The notes under the pieces were generated by a model. It had not been told where the DNA came from, did not search any database, and saw nothing but the letters and a program-made list of their open reading frames with translations. This document shows positions 32,751 through 44,403 of a stretch of DNA of 64,000 nucleotides, piece by piece. Both the position numbers and the translations under genes were made by a program. The first letter of the stretch is position 1, and each line of letters opens with the position of its first letter. Source of the stretch: Hysterangium stoloniferum (Eukaryota > Basidiomycota > Agaricomycetes > Hysterangiales > Hysterangiaceae); NCBI GenBank assembly GCA_015178975.1, contig WHVD01000081.1:329773-393772 (forward strand), written 5' to 3'.

Positions 32751-33480
32751 ACTCACCCGCTGTGTGGGTTTCCAGAGAGAAATGAGAAACAGAAACAAAG
32801 GGGGCTAACTCCACAGGTCGCCACATGCAGTGACGGCCATTAGAAGTACTTTTTCCCAAAATCATTCTAAATAACAGTACTGAGTAACGTGACGCTTCTA
32901 CATACAACGCGCATACTCACTTGCGGCCCGTATGAGAGAGTAAACCCTACACATTGAGTGACCCATCCGGCATTGCAGCAGCACAGAAGACATTAGTTGC
33001 CACGAGTGCAATCACCAGCGAATGCAGATAATCCAGCCACTGCGTCTGCCTGCCGGTCATGAACACAACCTCAGTTGGCCCTGACATAAATCCCGTGTTA
33101 GCATTGCAAGGGAATCAAGTAAACTCACAACCATCATCTCAGTTCCCTGACATAAATCTCGTGTTGGCATTGCAAGGGAATCAAGTAAACTCACAACCAT
33201 CATCAAAGTTATTCCCCTCCGAAATATCCTCAGTCTCAAACACGCACATGACATACGTATTAATTTAACACTCGGCACACCCAAAACGTGCACCCCCCCG
33301 CCCCGTCCCTCCCGCTCTAACGTTCGCACCCCCTAACCCGCCTTCAACCCCCGCTACCACCACTCCCGTCCTATTCCCATCCCTAACCCGATCCCCTCCC
33401 AGCGTCCTCGCTCTCTCCCTCAGCGCATCCACATCCATCTCCCCTGTCTTCCACTTCCCTTTCCCAGCCATCCCAACCTC
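32751..33480. other. Duplication and possible short first exon
   Basis: Two 66-bp tandem copies ('cctgacataaatc' to 'caaccatcatc') lie at 33078-33205. On the minus strand 33265-33471 is open from an ATG (MAGKGKWKTGEMDVDALRER) and Gly/Arg-rich. It could be the first exon of a gene whose remainder is absent, or a chance frame in the C-rich stretch. I favour no firm call. Confidence 0.35.
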
Positions 33481-33596
33481 AGGACTGTATGATCAATAGT
33501 CTGCAAGCCGCCACTGTATTAAAACTGCCTCCACTGTCTCCAAGACCTTCTAGAAGCTTTCAGCATATTCCAGGGTATTCTTAATTTCATTTCCCA

Positions 33597-33966
33597 TGAC
33601 AGCTGTCAATCAGCTGTCAGTTTGTATTCCAGTTGTCAATCAGCTGTCAGTTTGTATTCCAGTTGTCAATCAGCTGTCACTTCTGACAGCTGTCAATCAG
33701 CTTTCACTTCTGACAGCTGTCAACCAGCTGTCACTTTTGATAGCTGACAAGTCTACTGATGTATAACATATATAAGCTTGTAGTTAGTGACCTGAAAAGT
33801 AACAACTTTTCTCAGAGCATACTCCACTGTGGGTGTGGGAAAGTCTCCTTAGTGTTTACTTTCCTCACACTCACAGGTATGTAGTTATTTCACAGTTGAA
33901 TACATTTAGTATTTACTTTCCCCACACTCACAGGGTGTTTGTCAAGAGTTATTCAACTGTTTCAAC
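33597..33966 (+). mobile_element. LTR-like block, family C, with TGACAGCTGTCA repeats
   Basis: 33800-33966 is the inverse match of the LTR at 1984-2290 and ends in the same TTTCAACA. Upstream is a possible TATA region ('acatatataagcttg', 33768-33782). 33597-33750 is a chain of palindromic TGACAGCTGTCA-type units spaced 27-30 bp apart. The left boundary and any target duplication are not resolved, and no internal retroelement sequence is adjacent. Confidence 0.5.
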
Positions 33967-34187
33967 ATCAAGTGCATATTTGAGGGTATCTTGAGGTGTT
34001 CACGGCAGTCACGGTAGTTGCAACCTTTCCCATAGCCCCTGGAATTGTCACTGGAATTGTCACATCAACGTGGTTGCCTCTACGACGAATCCTTTAAGCT
34101 ATTGGAAGAAAGGATTTGAAATTCGGTAGCTGCGTCTCGTTTTATTTAACAGAGGTTGTAACCTAAAATGTTTGGCTTCAGAGTGAA

Positions 34188-37100
34188 ATGGAAACAGAAG
34201 TTGTGAACCATACTTGTGATTCTGGACTTGGCATCACAGTGCTAGTCCAGGGCATCTCCCCGATTATTGAGTCTCTCATATTAACAAATTTACGGTGCTT
34301 CTTTACTGATAACAATTCTAACAGCATCATCGCCATCCACGGCCTGGATGGACACCGTGAAGATTCCTGGACAGCCGAAAATGGAATACTGTGGCTCAAA
34401 GACCTATTGCCCCAACGATTGCCTCACGCCAGAATTGCTACATATGGCTATGACGCATCTACTGGAAGCCAATCAAACAAAATAGATGAGACATTGTATG
34501 GTCATGCAAACAATTTCATTTCGCGAGTCGCTTTGCTTAGGAACAGTTCAATTACCACGGTGAGTTTCCTTTGTTTATGGAGAATGATTATTGCCTTATG
34601 GCTAGACACGTCCCATCATCTTTCTTGCCCACAGCTGGGGTGGCATTATCCTCAAATCTGTACGTGTTTAATTTGGAAATACTTCGAAGGTTTGAGTTCA
34701 AATTGGGATGTGCGCGCGTAGGCTTTGATTCACGCCAATGGATGCAACGAATCACATCTCCTTCATCACAAGCAAATCACGCTGTCCACCATCGGGATAC
34801 TGTTCTTTGGCACACCCCACCAAGGTGCCGACGTTGTACTCTCTGCCTCTCAAATACGCGTACTTTCGCCTGTCGATGGAAATACATTATTACGCAACTT
34901 TGCAACCAATTCAGAGATGTTGGAGACACAGTTATCTGAGTTCAACCCAATCAGCATTTCCTTCATTACAAAGTTTCTTTATGAGAGCTATCAAACTGTT
35001 CTGCATGACGGCACATCTAGTTTTGTAAGTGCCTTACATAGCACTGTTTCATTGTTATGAGCTCACAAGGTGTTAGATCGTGGCAAAGTCCTGTGCTATT
35101 GTCCCAGGTGCACGGGATGCTGAAGCTATCGCATTGAATAAGAAACACATGGATATGATAAAATTTTCCTCTGCTGAGGATGATGATTTTAATGTGGTAG
35201 TCTCATTGTTGCAACACATTTTCGAGGAGGCAGAACGACCACTTGTCGATGCCAACGGCAGCACGAGTCACATCAAAACGCTTCAGGATCATTTCCAGCC
35301 TGTGGCGTCTGGCCTTGTTGCTGCGGAGGGCGGGCTCGCTACTTGCGATAATATCGAAATGACGTACCTCCAGCCGCTCAAGATATTCGACAACGTCACA
35401 AAGGAGATTGGCGATGTACGTGTTGTCATTTTCGTGAAAAGAACAAACTGAGATTCTTCCGATCAGGTCCATCCATATGTCAAGCTCGCCTTGGGAATGC
35501 TCTCCGCTGCTTCTAAGGTACGTTTTTCCGTACGGAATTTCATTTTTACCTGTAGCTTCTTGCAGATGGTACTTGCTCAGGCGGAACGCGACCCGTCGAT
35601 ACTTAAGCTACTCAAAAAGCTGCATGACGTCTACAAGGTCCTGGCTGAAGAACAAGAGAAGCTGCGCAGGATCCCATCGATGGATGCTGTCTTCGGGAAG
35701 TTGGTTCAGCAAACCCTTGAATGCGCGGATTTCATCGGTCGTTACTCGGGGACCAAAAACGTCTGTGAGTAATCAGCCATCAATGACCTTCCGCACTTCA
35801 CGGACGTTTATTCAAATCGTATGGCAGGGCTTAGGCTCGGTAAAAACATTATCTCCGAGACGGACGATGTGATCCAAAAATACAACAATATCCTGGGTAA
35901 TCTCATGCAGCAGTTCCAAGATAATGCCATTCGGGATGTAGGGCTCTTCGTTCATCACATAGGCAAGGAAATATTCGTGCCTTTGACTGGATATCCACTA
36001 ATTTGTCTCTCCAGCTGAAACACCCGACAATTACGGCATAGTCTATGCAAGTGGCGCTGGGATAAACACCACGAAACAATGCCTTCCGAAGACACGTGAA
36101 GAGATCCTTAAGGATATCGTTGATTGGATTTTGATGACAGGAAGTGACGTTCCCCGTATCCTGTGGCTATCTGGTCCTGCAGGTACAGGTAAATCAGCAA
36201 TCGCTCACACAATCGCCTTGTGGTGCAAGGATCTTGGAGCCCTCGGTTCATGCTTCTGCTTCGACCGTAACAGAACAAGCGATCGGCGCCACGAAAAAAT
36301 CTTCTCGACCATCGCTCGGGACCTCGCTGATCTCGATCCTGCGATGAGGCTAGCACTGGTGAACGCTGTTAAGGACAACACGGAACTGAAGGGTACGGTT
36401 GACATCGTACAGCAGTGGCACAAGCTTGTAATGGATCCTCTCAAGAGAATCCATGGGTCGCATGCGGGTCCTATAGTCATTGTCATAGATGCATTGGATG
36501 AAAGTGGAGAAGCTGCCACGCGGAAGCACCTCCTCCGTGTTTTGTCCAGCAAACTCGAGGATCTTGCCGTTCCAGGTGTTACTGAACTTCCTGACGACTT
36601 TCGGATCGTCGTCACATCCCGTCCCCTTCATGACATATTTGACACATTCAAAGGAGTCGACCACATCAAGCAAGTTTCCATGGATGATATTCCGCCGGAC
36701 TCTGCAGAGCATGACGTCCGGACTTATGTTGAGCACGAGCTACCAGGGATTGCCGGTCTAGGAATCGAGGAGTTTACATATCTTGCCAAGAAAGCTGAAG
36801 GGGTCTTTGAGTGGGCACGTATTGCTTGCGAATATATCAAAGACACGCGTAGTCGGGACCCTACAAAACGATTCCGCCATATCATGTCGCGCAGTCCTCG
36901 AAAGCTTAACAACTTATATTACTTCATTCTGTCACAGATTGCACCAGAGGATGATGGAACGGGCGTTGAATATGAAGAAGGCCCAGGTTCAGAATTCCTG
37001 TCAGAGTTCTGTTCAGTGATGAGTCAAGTGCTTAGCGCAGCCGAGCCTCTCCCGTTGGCTTCTTTAAATGCAATGCGGCTCGAATTTCCAAACAGTAATG

Positions 37101-40099
37101 ACCGTTATGACGCGGAATTGGTGGTGAAACATATGGGTTCGCTTCTGAGCGGTGTAACTGACTCATCTTCCCCTATCCGACCTTTTCATGCATCGCTTCG
37201 TGATTTCCTAACAGACCGGAAACTCAGTAAAGAATTTTTTGTTGATGTCTCGAAGGCGCATAATGACCTTGCATTTGCGTCGTTGCGAGTTATGGCTGAC
37301 CCGGAACATGGACTTCGGTTTAACATTTGCAAGATAGAGTCGTCGTATTACCCTAACGCACAGATTCCGGGCCTACCAGAAACCGTGGAGAGATGTATCT
37401 CCCCTCATCTATCGTATTCATGTCGGTTCTGGCTGAAACATATTCGAGAAGCACCGCGCGATGCAACCGTGAATGAGGAGAAAAGAATTGCTCTCGAAAA
37501 ACGCCTGGTTGAGGAAGTGGTATCATTCGTCAATGATGAACGTATACTATTTTGGCTGGAAGCACTCAGCCTTGCCGATACTCTGACGAGTAGGACCGCA
37601 TCAGAACTTCTGCGAATAGCTGGGTGGCTAAAGGTTAGTGATTATGATTTAATAACGGAAACAATGAAAGATGCTAATGGACCATGGTAGGAGCAAGCTG
37701 GATATGAAGACGTTTCTTCCACTGTATTGGATGTTGTCAGGTTCATTCAGATGTTTGGTGTTGCGATTGCATACAGCACTCCGCACCTATACCTGTCAGC
37801 ACTTCCATTTTCGCCAAGTAACTCCATTATATCACGGAAATTCAATGAAAAATATCCGAATACTCTTCGATTGGCTTCTGGACATAATCTCAACTGGCCG
37901 GTTGTTCAAAGTGTAATTCGGGCGCACACGTCTTGGGTTGGTTCGGTCGCGTTTTCGCCGGACGGAACTCGGATCGTGTCCGGTTCTGATGACAAGACCG
38001 TCCGTCTCTGGGATGCGGTGACGGGAAAGCCGTTGCAGGAGCCGTTGCAGGGACACATGGATTCGGTTCGTTCGGTCGCGTTTTCGCTGGACGGGACTCG
38101 GATCGTGTCCGGTTCTGATGACAAGACCGTCCGTCTCTGGGATGCGGCGACGGGAAAGCCGTTGCAGGAGCCGTTACAGGGACACACGTCTTGGGTTCGT
38201 TCGGTCGCGTTTTCGCCGGACGGGACTCGGATCGTGTCCGGTTCTCGTGACAACACCGTCCGTCTCTGGGATGCGGTGACGGGAAAGCCGTTGCAGGAGC
38301 CGTTTCAGGGACACACGGATTCGGTTCTTTCGGTCGCGTTTTCGCCGGACGGGACTCGGATCGTGTCTGGTTCTTATGACAAGACCGTCTGTCTCTGGGA
38401 TGCGGCGACGGGAAAGCCGTTGCAGGAGCCGTTGCAGGGACACACGTCTTGGGTTCTTTCGGTCGCGTTTTCACCGGACGGGGCTCGGATTGTGTCCGGT
38501 TCTTATGACAACACCGTCCGTCTCTGGGATGCGGCGACGGGAAAGCCGTTGCAGGAACCGTTGCAGGGATACACGTCTTGGGTTCTTTCGGTCGCGTTTT
38601 CGCCGGACGGGGCTCGGATCGTGTCCGGTTCTTATGACAACACCGTCCGTCTCTGGGATGCGGCGACGGGAAAGCCGTTGCAGGAGCCGTTGCAGGGACA
38701 TACGTCTTGGGTTCGTTCGGTCGCGTTTTCGCCGGACGGGACTCGGATCGTGTCCGGTTCTTATGACAACACCGTCCGTCTCTGGGATGCGGCAATGGGA
38801 AAGCCGTTGCAGGAGCCGTTGCAGGGATACACGTCTTGGGTTCTTTCGGTCGCGTTTTCGCCGGACGGGGCTCAGATCGTGTCCGGTTCTTATGACAAGA
38901 CCATCCGTCTCTGGGATGCGGTGACGGGAAAGCCGTTGCAGGAGCCGTTGCAGGGACACACGTCTTCGGTTCGTTCGGTCGCATTTTCGCCGGACGGGAA
39001 TCGGATCGTGTCCGGTTCTTATGACAAGACCGTCTGTCTCTGGGATGCGGCGACGGGAAAGCCGTTGCAGGAGCCGTTGCAGGGACACACGTCTTGGGTT
39101 CGTTCGGTCGCGTTTTCGCCGGACGGGACTCGGATTGTGTCCGGTTCTTATGACAAGACCATTCGTCTCTGGGATGTGGTGACGGGAAAGCCGTTGCAGG
39201 AGCCGCTGCAGGGACACACGGATTCGGTTCTTTCGGTCGCGTTTTCGCCGGACGGGACTCGGATCGTGTCCGGTTCTGGTGACAACACCGTCCGTCTCTG
39301 GGATGCGGCGACGGGAAAGCCGTTGCAGGAGCCGTTGCAGGGACACACGTCTTCGGTTCGTTCGGTCGCGTTTTCGCCGGACGGGACTCGGATCGTGTCC
39401 GGTTCTGGTGACAACACCGTCCGTCTCTGGGATGCGGCGACGGGAAAGCCGTCGGAGGAGCCATTGCAGGGACACACGGATTCGGTTCTGTCGGTCGCGT
39501 TTTCGCCGGACGGGACTCGGATCGTGTCCGGTTCTGATGACAAGACCGTCCGTCTCTGGGATGCGGCGACGGGAAAGCCGTTGCAGGAGCCATTGCAGGG
39601 ACACACGTCTTGGGTTCTTTCGGTCGCGTTTTCGCCGGACGGGGCTCGGATCGTGTCTGGTTCTTATGACAACACCGTCCGTCTCTGGGATGCGGCGACG
39701 GGAAAGCCGTTGCAGGGGCACACGGATTCGGTTCGTTCGGTGGTGTTTTCGCCGGACGGGACTCTGATTGTGTCCGGTTTTGGTGGCAAGACCATCCAGC
39801 TCTGGAGTGCTATTGTGCAACCCTTTGTTAATTTTTCACCATGCAATGATCATGCACTTTTTGATGTGGCACAGCTTTTGGAAGACATCTCTTTAGAAGA
39901 TTATTGGCAGCATTCATTCACGCTGGACAGTGAAGGATGGATGAAGGGACCCAACAACCGGCTCTTATTTTGGGTACCACCTGCTTTGCGAGAGCCATTC
40001 TATACTCCATTAACTAGACTTATTATACCACCAATTGCTATTGAGCTTGATTTGAGGCACATGGTCCATGGAACCCGTTGGCGAGGATGTCAAGGTTAG
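34188..40099 (+). CDS. NLR protein: esterase-like domain, NACHT, 15 WD40 repeats
   Basis: Predicted exons are 34188-34559, 34606-34659, 34722-35024, 35077-35415, 35467-35517, 35566-35764, 35828-35962, 36015-37633 and 37691-40099, giving 1826 residues in one continuous frame. Introns are 46-63 nt; all are GT-AG except intron 7 (35963-36014), which only keeps frame as GC-AG. Residues 1-270 form an alpha/beta-hydrolase like fungal SesB domains (IAIHGLDGH, Ser in AHSWGG, FGTPHQGAD). A helical region follows to about 480. NACHT has Walker A GPAGTGKS (538-545) and Walker B IVIDALDES (about 640). WD40 repeats span about 1100-1732. Fungal NLRs of this design act in heterokaryon incompatibility or non-self sensing: WD40 binds a ligand, NACHT oligomerises and the N-terminus is the effector. 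The exact 3' end is uncertain because a further splice at 40096 is possible. Confidence 0.85.
37914..39813 (+). repeat. 15 near-identical 129-bp WD40 repeats
   Basis: Units of 43 codons repeat from 37920 at exact 129-bp spacing; the second-last is 12 bp shorter (PLQEP reduced). The framework (SVAFSPDGTRIVSGS, TVRLWDAATGKPLQEPLQ) is almost invariant even at synonymous sites. Variation concentrates at a few codons: TSWV, TDSV or TSSV; R or L before SVAF; and D, Y, R or G in GS-x-D. Such homogenisation with focused variation is known for fungal HET-E/HNWD-type NLR genes. A very long open frame on the opposite strand is a by-product of the repeat. Confidence 0.95.
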
Positions 40100-40250
40100 T
40101 GATTTCTTATTTCTATAAACTGTATTGTTAGCAATGTCAGTTTCCTGCAGAGTTATTTCTGTTTTTTGTAAAGTAGAAAATTTTTGTTTCACAATAATAT
40201 TGATACAAAACAGGTACAGTCCTATAATATTAAGTAATATATGTATATAC

Positions 40251-41340
40251 AGTGATCCAAAAAAGTATCTGGATGTTTGGTGAAATTAGAAAGAGGGGTT
40301 CACAGCTCCAGAAATAAAATAAATAAAAATCTGAAAAAAAATTAGAAGTAAAAGGTATACATCTGACCTATATGGTGACATAAACATGACATCATAGCTT
40401 TCCTTATCAGGGAAGTAAAAAATGAACAATGGACATAGTGCATCCAGCCACTTTTTTTGCTCTGTCAACTGATACATGAAACTCAACTGGGATGGTCTAA
40501 TAAATTAGATCACGGTCTTTGCAATGGGAGTGTTTAAGCTCCGCTACACTGGAACCCTTTCCTGTCACCTTTGTCTCTTGCCACCATCATCTGAGTGGCC
40601 AGCCCTCAAGGTATTGCTCAGCCTTGCCTTGAGTACTTTTCTTTTTCCCACCATCCCACCCTTTCCTGCTCCTTTATTGCCCTAAAACCCATAGTTTAGA
40701 TTGAGTTTTCATGTATTTACTACTAGTTTGGCATGCTGTTGGGGCTTGCTCATGTCCCCATAAGCATGCTTTGTGCAATGGAGCCTGTGGCCCCTGGATT
40801 CACTTCCACTGGGGGTCCACTCACCAAACATGGACAGAGACAAAGATAAGGTTTATATGTATGACTGTGAGAATTTCTGGTTAAGTTCAAGGTCATGTGA
40901 CCACATGTTTGAATAACATATTTGCATGAACCTTTGCCTCATTTTACCTTCCCACCATATTATGAAGAAGCACTCTGCTGAAACAAGACTCTCTGTCATT
41001 TCTATTCTCCAGGAGGATCACTCCTACAGAGCAATTACTTCTAAACTCCATATTGGGCACTCTACAGTGTTAGAAATTTGCTCCCAACCCCCTGGTCCAC
41101 TTCCAACACCTTCCAAAGGTTATCCTCCAAAGCTCTCCTCCAGGGATCATCATCACCTGGTTCATTCTATCACCTCTGGGCAGGTTAATAATGCCTCCCA
41201 GACCAAGTCCCACCTCTTCCTCAATGTCTGCACACAGACAATTCACAATGCTGAAAATTCTTTTCTACTTCAAACTATAGGTGTTTTCTTCATGCAAGTA
41301 TCAAATACTCACTGAATTTACAAATGTTTCATCTTTTGGT
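40251..41340 (+). mobile_element. Tc1/mariner-like relic, left part
   Basis: A Tc1-type terminus 'cagtgatccaaaaaagtatc' follows a TA at about 40250. The plus-strand frame from about 40962 reads KKHSAETRLSVISILQEDHS, YRAITSKLHIGHSTV and PPKLSSRDHHHLVHSITSG, the N-terminal helix-turn-helix DNA-binding part of a Tc1-like transposase. The catalytic DDE domain is not recognisable downstream, and the right end was not found before the LTR at 41673. It is a dead fragment. Confidence 0.65.
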
Positions 41341-41672
41341 TTTGCATCCTAGCTTGACTTCCTTCCACAGATAATTCTATTCCTGATGCCACCTCTTGCT
41401 TTCAATTTGCCCTCATGTTCTCCATTACCCCTAACCTTTCACTCAGGCCTTCCCCCAAGGTTCTTCCTCCTAAGTCAGTCTGCCACTCACCCTATTGTTT
41501 CTGTTGTCTTATAACAACATCAGGTCTTCATGGCTGAATTCACAGACTACTTCTCCCAGTCCTCCAGCCTTTCTAAGCTCTGCCCCACTTGGCCTGCATC
41601 TGCTGCCATTGATGCCTCTCTGTCATCTGTGGTCACAGCTGGCTTCTGCTTTAGACCACAACATGATGTTGC
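41341..41672 (+). other. Spacer with weak coding-like frame
   Basis: A plus-strand frame at 41530-41660 (ASAAIDASLSS, VVTAGFCF) continues into the LTR and has no recognisable domain. It may be degraded internal sequence of the Tc1 element or of an older insertion target. Confidence 0.3.
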
Positions 41673-42501
41673 TATTACGACTGGAAATCCCACCAGACTC
41701 CAGGCACTAACTTATATGCACCTGTGCCCTATACACACCAATTGTCAGTTTACCAGAATTCCTGCCCCGGACTCTTTACATCAGACTTGTCCACATTTGA
41801 CTTTGTTACATTGTGTATCAGTCACCAGATTACCCACTGGACTCCGTCCCTGTCTATGTCCGACCTCATCCCATGCATCAGTCACCAGACCCCACTCAGA
41901 AAACCTGTCATCACTTTAACTGAGCCCTGTTCCCATTTTAGTCAAATGACCTGTCACGATTTGGACTCCGCTCCCGCTCTGTTTCCTGTTATGGTTTATG
42001 ATTTGTCACGATTCAGACTCCGCTCCGTTCTGTCCCATTCCTAACACCAAATTTGGTGTTTACTATTCTCATTTTATGTTTTGCTAGTTCTGTTTCATTA
42101 TTACTGTATTTGGTATGTCATTCATTCCACAGTCTATATGTATAGTCTGGCAGATATTGTACATAAAATCCAGTCAGAAAATTGGCTTAGATTCCCCCAG
42201 TAATCTAATACCTTTTCCACTCTAAACTCCCTTTGAATCACACTGCTGTCACTAGTCAGAGCCCACGGGCTCCGGCACATCTATCTCTCTTATTTATCTC
42301 GACTCCCTGACCTCTCGACCCACAACCTCCGACCTATGACCCCTCGACCCACAAACCCTGCCTGGACTCCCCAGGATTCCCATCCACCTGTCTGAAATTG
42401 GACAACACGATCTCGCGAGGGTGCAGCCTATAAGCTGAAGCCAAGTCCTACCGGTTATCCCACAGGTTTCTCTGGAGACCCGCCGTGTACATACCCTAAC
42501 A
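41673..42501 (+). mobile_element. Solo LTR, family A, copy 4
   Basis: 829 bp from TATTACGACTGG (ancestral TG changed to TA) to CCTAACA, flanked by perfect GTTGC duplications (41668-41672 and 42502-42506). It contains the TATAAGC core-promoter block (42429-42435) and a perfect 18-bp palindrome AACACCAAATTTGGTGTT near 42044-42061. Confidence 0.9.
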
Positions 42502-42871
42502 GTTGCTCACCAGACTAGAGTGAGATAAAGACTGTGAGTGATCCACATGGACAAGCCTTTTATGCTATCAGAAAACCTTCAAAACCCCCAGGCTCTAGAG
42601 AGAATTCAACTGTCTGTCCCAAGGCCCAGAGTTTCATCTTGCAAATGTTTTTTGGTTGGCATCCTTAGCAAAGTTTTTACTAATGGTGAGTACCCTGTGC
42701 ATGCTTTCTGCAATTTAGGTTTAATATATATTTCTTTATCTACAGTCATTTGATAGCAAATACATGCAGAATTTGAAGGACTCATTGTCGTGACTATGAA
42801 CTTTCCAATCTGTTCCCTTATCTGATTGGATACCATCTTAGGAATCTCAATGAGCCAACAGGTGTCAAACA

Positions 42872-43075
42872 AAAAGGGTGGAGTCTTGTATGAAAAGGGT
42901 GGAGTCTTGTATGAAAAGGGTGGAGTCTTGTATGAAAAGGGTGGAGTCTTGTATGAAAAGGGTGGAGTCTTGTATGAAAAGGGTGGAGTCTTGTATGAAA
43001 AGGGTGGAGTCTTGTATGAAAAGGGTGGAGTCTTGTATGAAAAGAGTGGAGTCTTGTACAAAAACACATTTGGAG
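42872..43075 (+). repeat. 21-bp tandem array, nine units
   Basis: The unit AAAAGGGTGGAGTCTTGTATG occurs nine times almost without change (the last has AGAGTGG), followed by one decayed unit (43055-43080). Being a multiple of three it is open in several frames on both strands; the plus strand gives EKGGVLY repeats. I take it as a minisatellite, because no start, splice signal or flanking domain supports translation. Confidence 0.9.
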
Positions 43076-43139
43076 TCTTCTACGAAAAGGTAGATGGTCC
43101 ACCTCAGGCAAGAATACATGTAAAAATTTATATATAGAG

Positions 43140-43485
43140 TTATCATCTTCTATCTTCCAACTTTCATTTTCATACCTTTGTTTGTTTATTTATCTTTATT
43201 TTAGACAAGTCACTTATTCACCTCTTGTTTGCTTTACCCTTTCATCCTTGTCACTGTGCTCTTCTGCACTCTCCTCTGCAATATTGCCTTGCTTGTTGGC
43301 ATTCTGCTGCAAACATGAGTGCACTATGTCTAACTTATCCTTAGATACCTTTCATTTGTACCTTCTTCTTTGTTGCTTACATTTTCTCATATGTTATATG
43401 CTTTCCATACTTCATGTATGTCCCATTGAGCTGCTATGCCTCTCTCTGAGACTAGTATTGTACCCTAAACCCTAAACCCAGAAAA
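43140..43485. other. T-rich spacer, no gene recognised
   Basis: Pyrimidine-rich sequence with no credible frame. It ends with two CCCTAAA units at 43462-43478, too short to call telomeric. Confidence 0.4.
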
Positions 43486-44403
43486 TGTGGATAGTATTGG
43501 AAGGGGTTTAAGTTCCGGATCTCGGGGCAGATATTACGGGGATATTCTGGACATTTCCCAGAAATATGTCCTCGGAGTTTCGGAGGATTAGTCCGGGAGT
43601 TTCTGGGGATTAGTAATGGGAGTATCGGAATATTACCAGAGTACAGATGGACTTGGCTTCAGCTTATGTGCTGCGCCCTCATGCACTCACTCGGGTGTCC
43701 ATATTTCAGAGGATGAATATATGTCAGAATGTTATGGATACTTGGAAGTTCCGGGAGTTCCGGATATCTGGAGTCCAGAGAGTTCCGAAGATTGAGCGTA
43801 CAGAAAGACAGAAGAGATACAAACTAATTCAAGATTAAAACTAAAGAGTAAGTACATGACTATGGAAGACTACATATATAGATGTTCCAGTAATTGTACT
43901 ACAAATCTAGAAGTATAATAATACAGATTAGGATGAAGATTCCGAAACGGGAATACAACAAGAACAATAAACAAGTGAATGAATAACTGTTAACCTGTCA
44001 GTTACTAAATACGGAACAAGGATGAGGTTTGGAAATATGGAAACTATAAATGTTCCATAGTCGGAAGTCGGGTCAGATTTTGAGGTGGATGTCAGAAAGT
44101 CAGATCGGAGACTTGGGATGGAAAGTCAGATCAGAGATGGGAGTTTGACCGGGAGTCTGACTGGAAGTCTGACCGGGAGTCTGACTGGAAGTCTGACCGG
44201 AAGTCTGACCGGAAGTCTGACTGGGAGTCTGACTGGAAGTCTGACTGGAAGTCTGACTGGGAGTCTGACCGGAAGTCACCTTGAAGGGATGAGGATCAGG
44301 TTCCAGTGGATTCCGGATCTTGATACTGGTCCAGAAGATGGTTTGGACCCAGAGATAATATCCGGGAAATACTCCAAAGAGTTTCCGGGAACAGATCTTC
44401 ACA
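43486..44403 (-). mobile_element. LTR of a further gypsy family (minus orientation)
   Basis: The block runs TGTGGATAG...CTTCACA on the plus strand and directly abuts GTACCCCCCCATTAGGG (44404-44420), the complement of a polypurine tract like those of G1, G2 and G5. This marks it as the 3' LTR of a minus-strand element. It contains the shared 'cttggcttcagcttatgtgc' promoter block (43650-43672) and a 12-bp tandem array. The left boundary is inferred from TG...CA only. Confidence 0.6.
44139..44276. repeat. 12-bp tandem array inside an LTR
   Basis: About eleven units of GGAAGTCTGACY or GGGAGTCTGACY. In-frame translation gives GSLT repeats, which I regard as incidental. Arrays like this explain length variation among LTR copies. 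Confidence 0.85.

Noticed and set aside
33265-33471. Gly/Arg-rich minus-strand frame MAGKGKWKTGEMD...
   Set aside because: A plausible first exon, but no continuation or homologue is visible and the C-rich stretch makes chance frames likely.
37890-39820. Very long open frames (449 and 567 codons) on the strand opposite the WD40 repeats, and others on the same strand
   Set aside because: They arise because the 129-bp unit is a multiple of three and stop-free in several frames. Composition is repetitive R/P-rich, and there is no independent start, intron or domain.
42872-43075. CRISPR-like periodic repeats
   Set aside because: Repeats are directly tandem without unique spacers and the genome is eukaryotic.
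42818-43146. Open frames across the 21-bp array on both strands (for example HTRLHPF or SYKTPPF repeats)
   Set aside because: Produced by a homogeneous minisatellite. No start context, domain or splice signal.
43462-43478. CCCTAAACCCTAAACCC telomere-like sequence
   Set aside because: Only about two units, internal to the window and next to an LTR; too short to be a telomeric tract.
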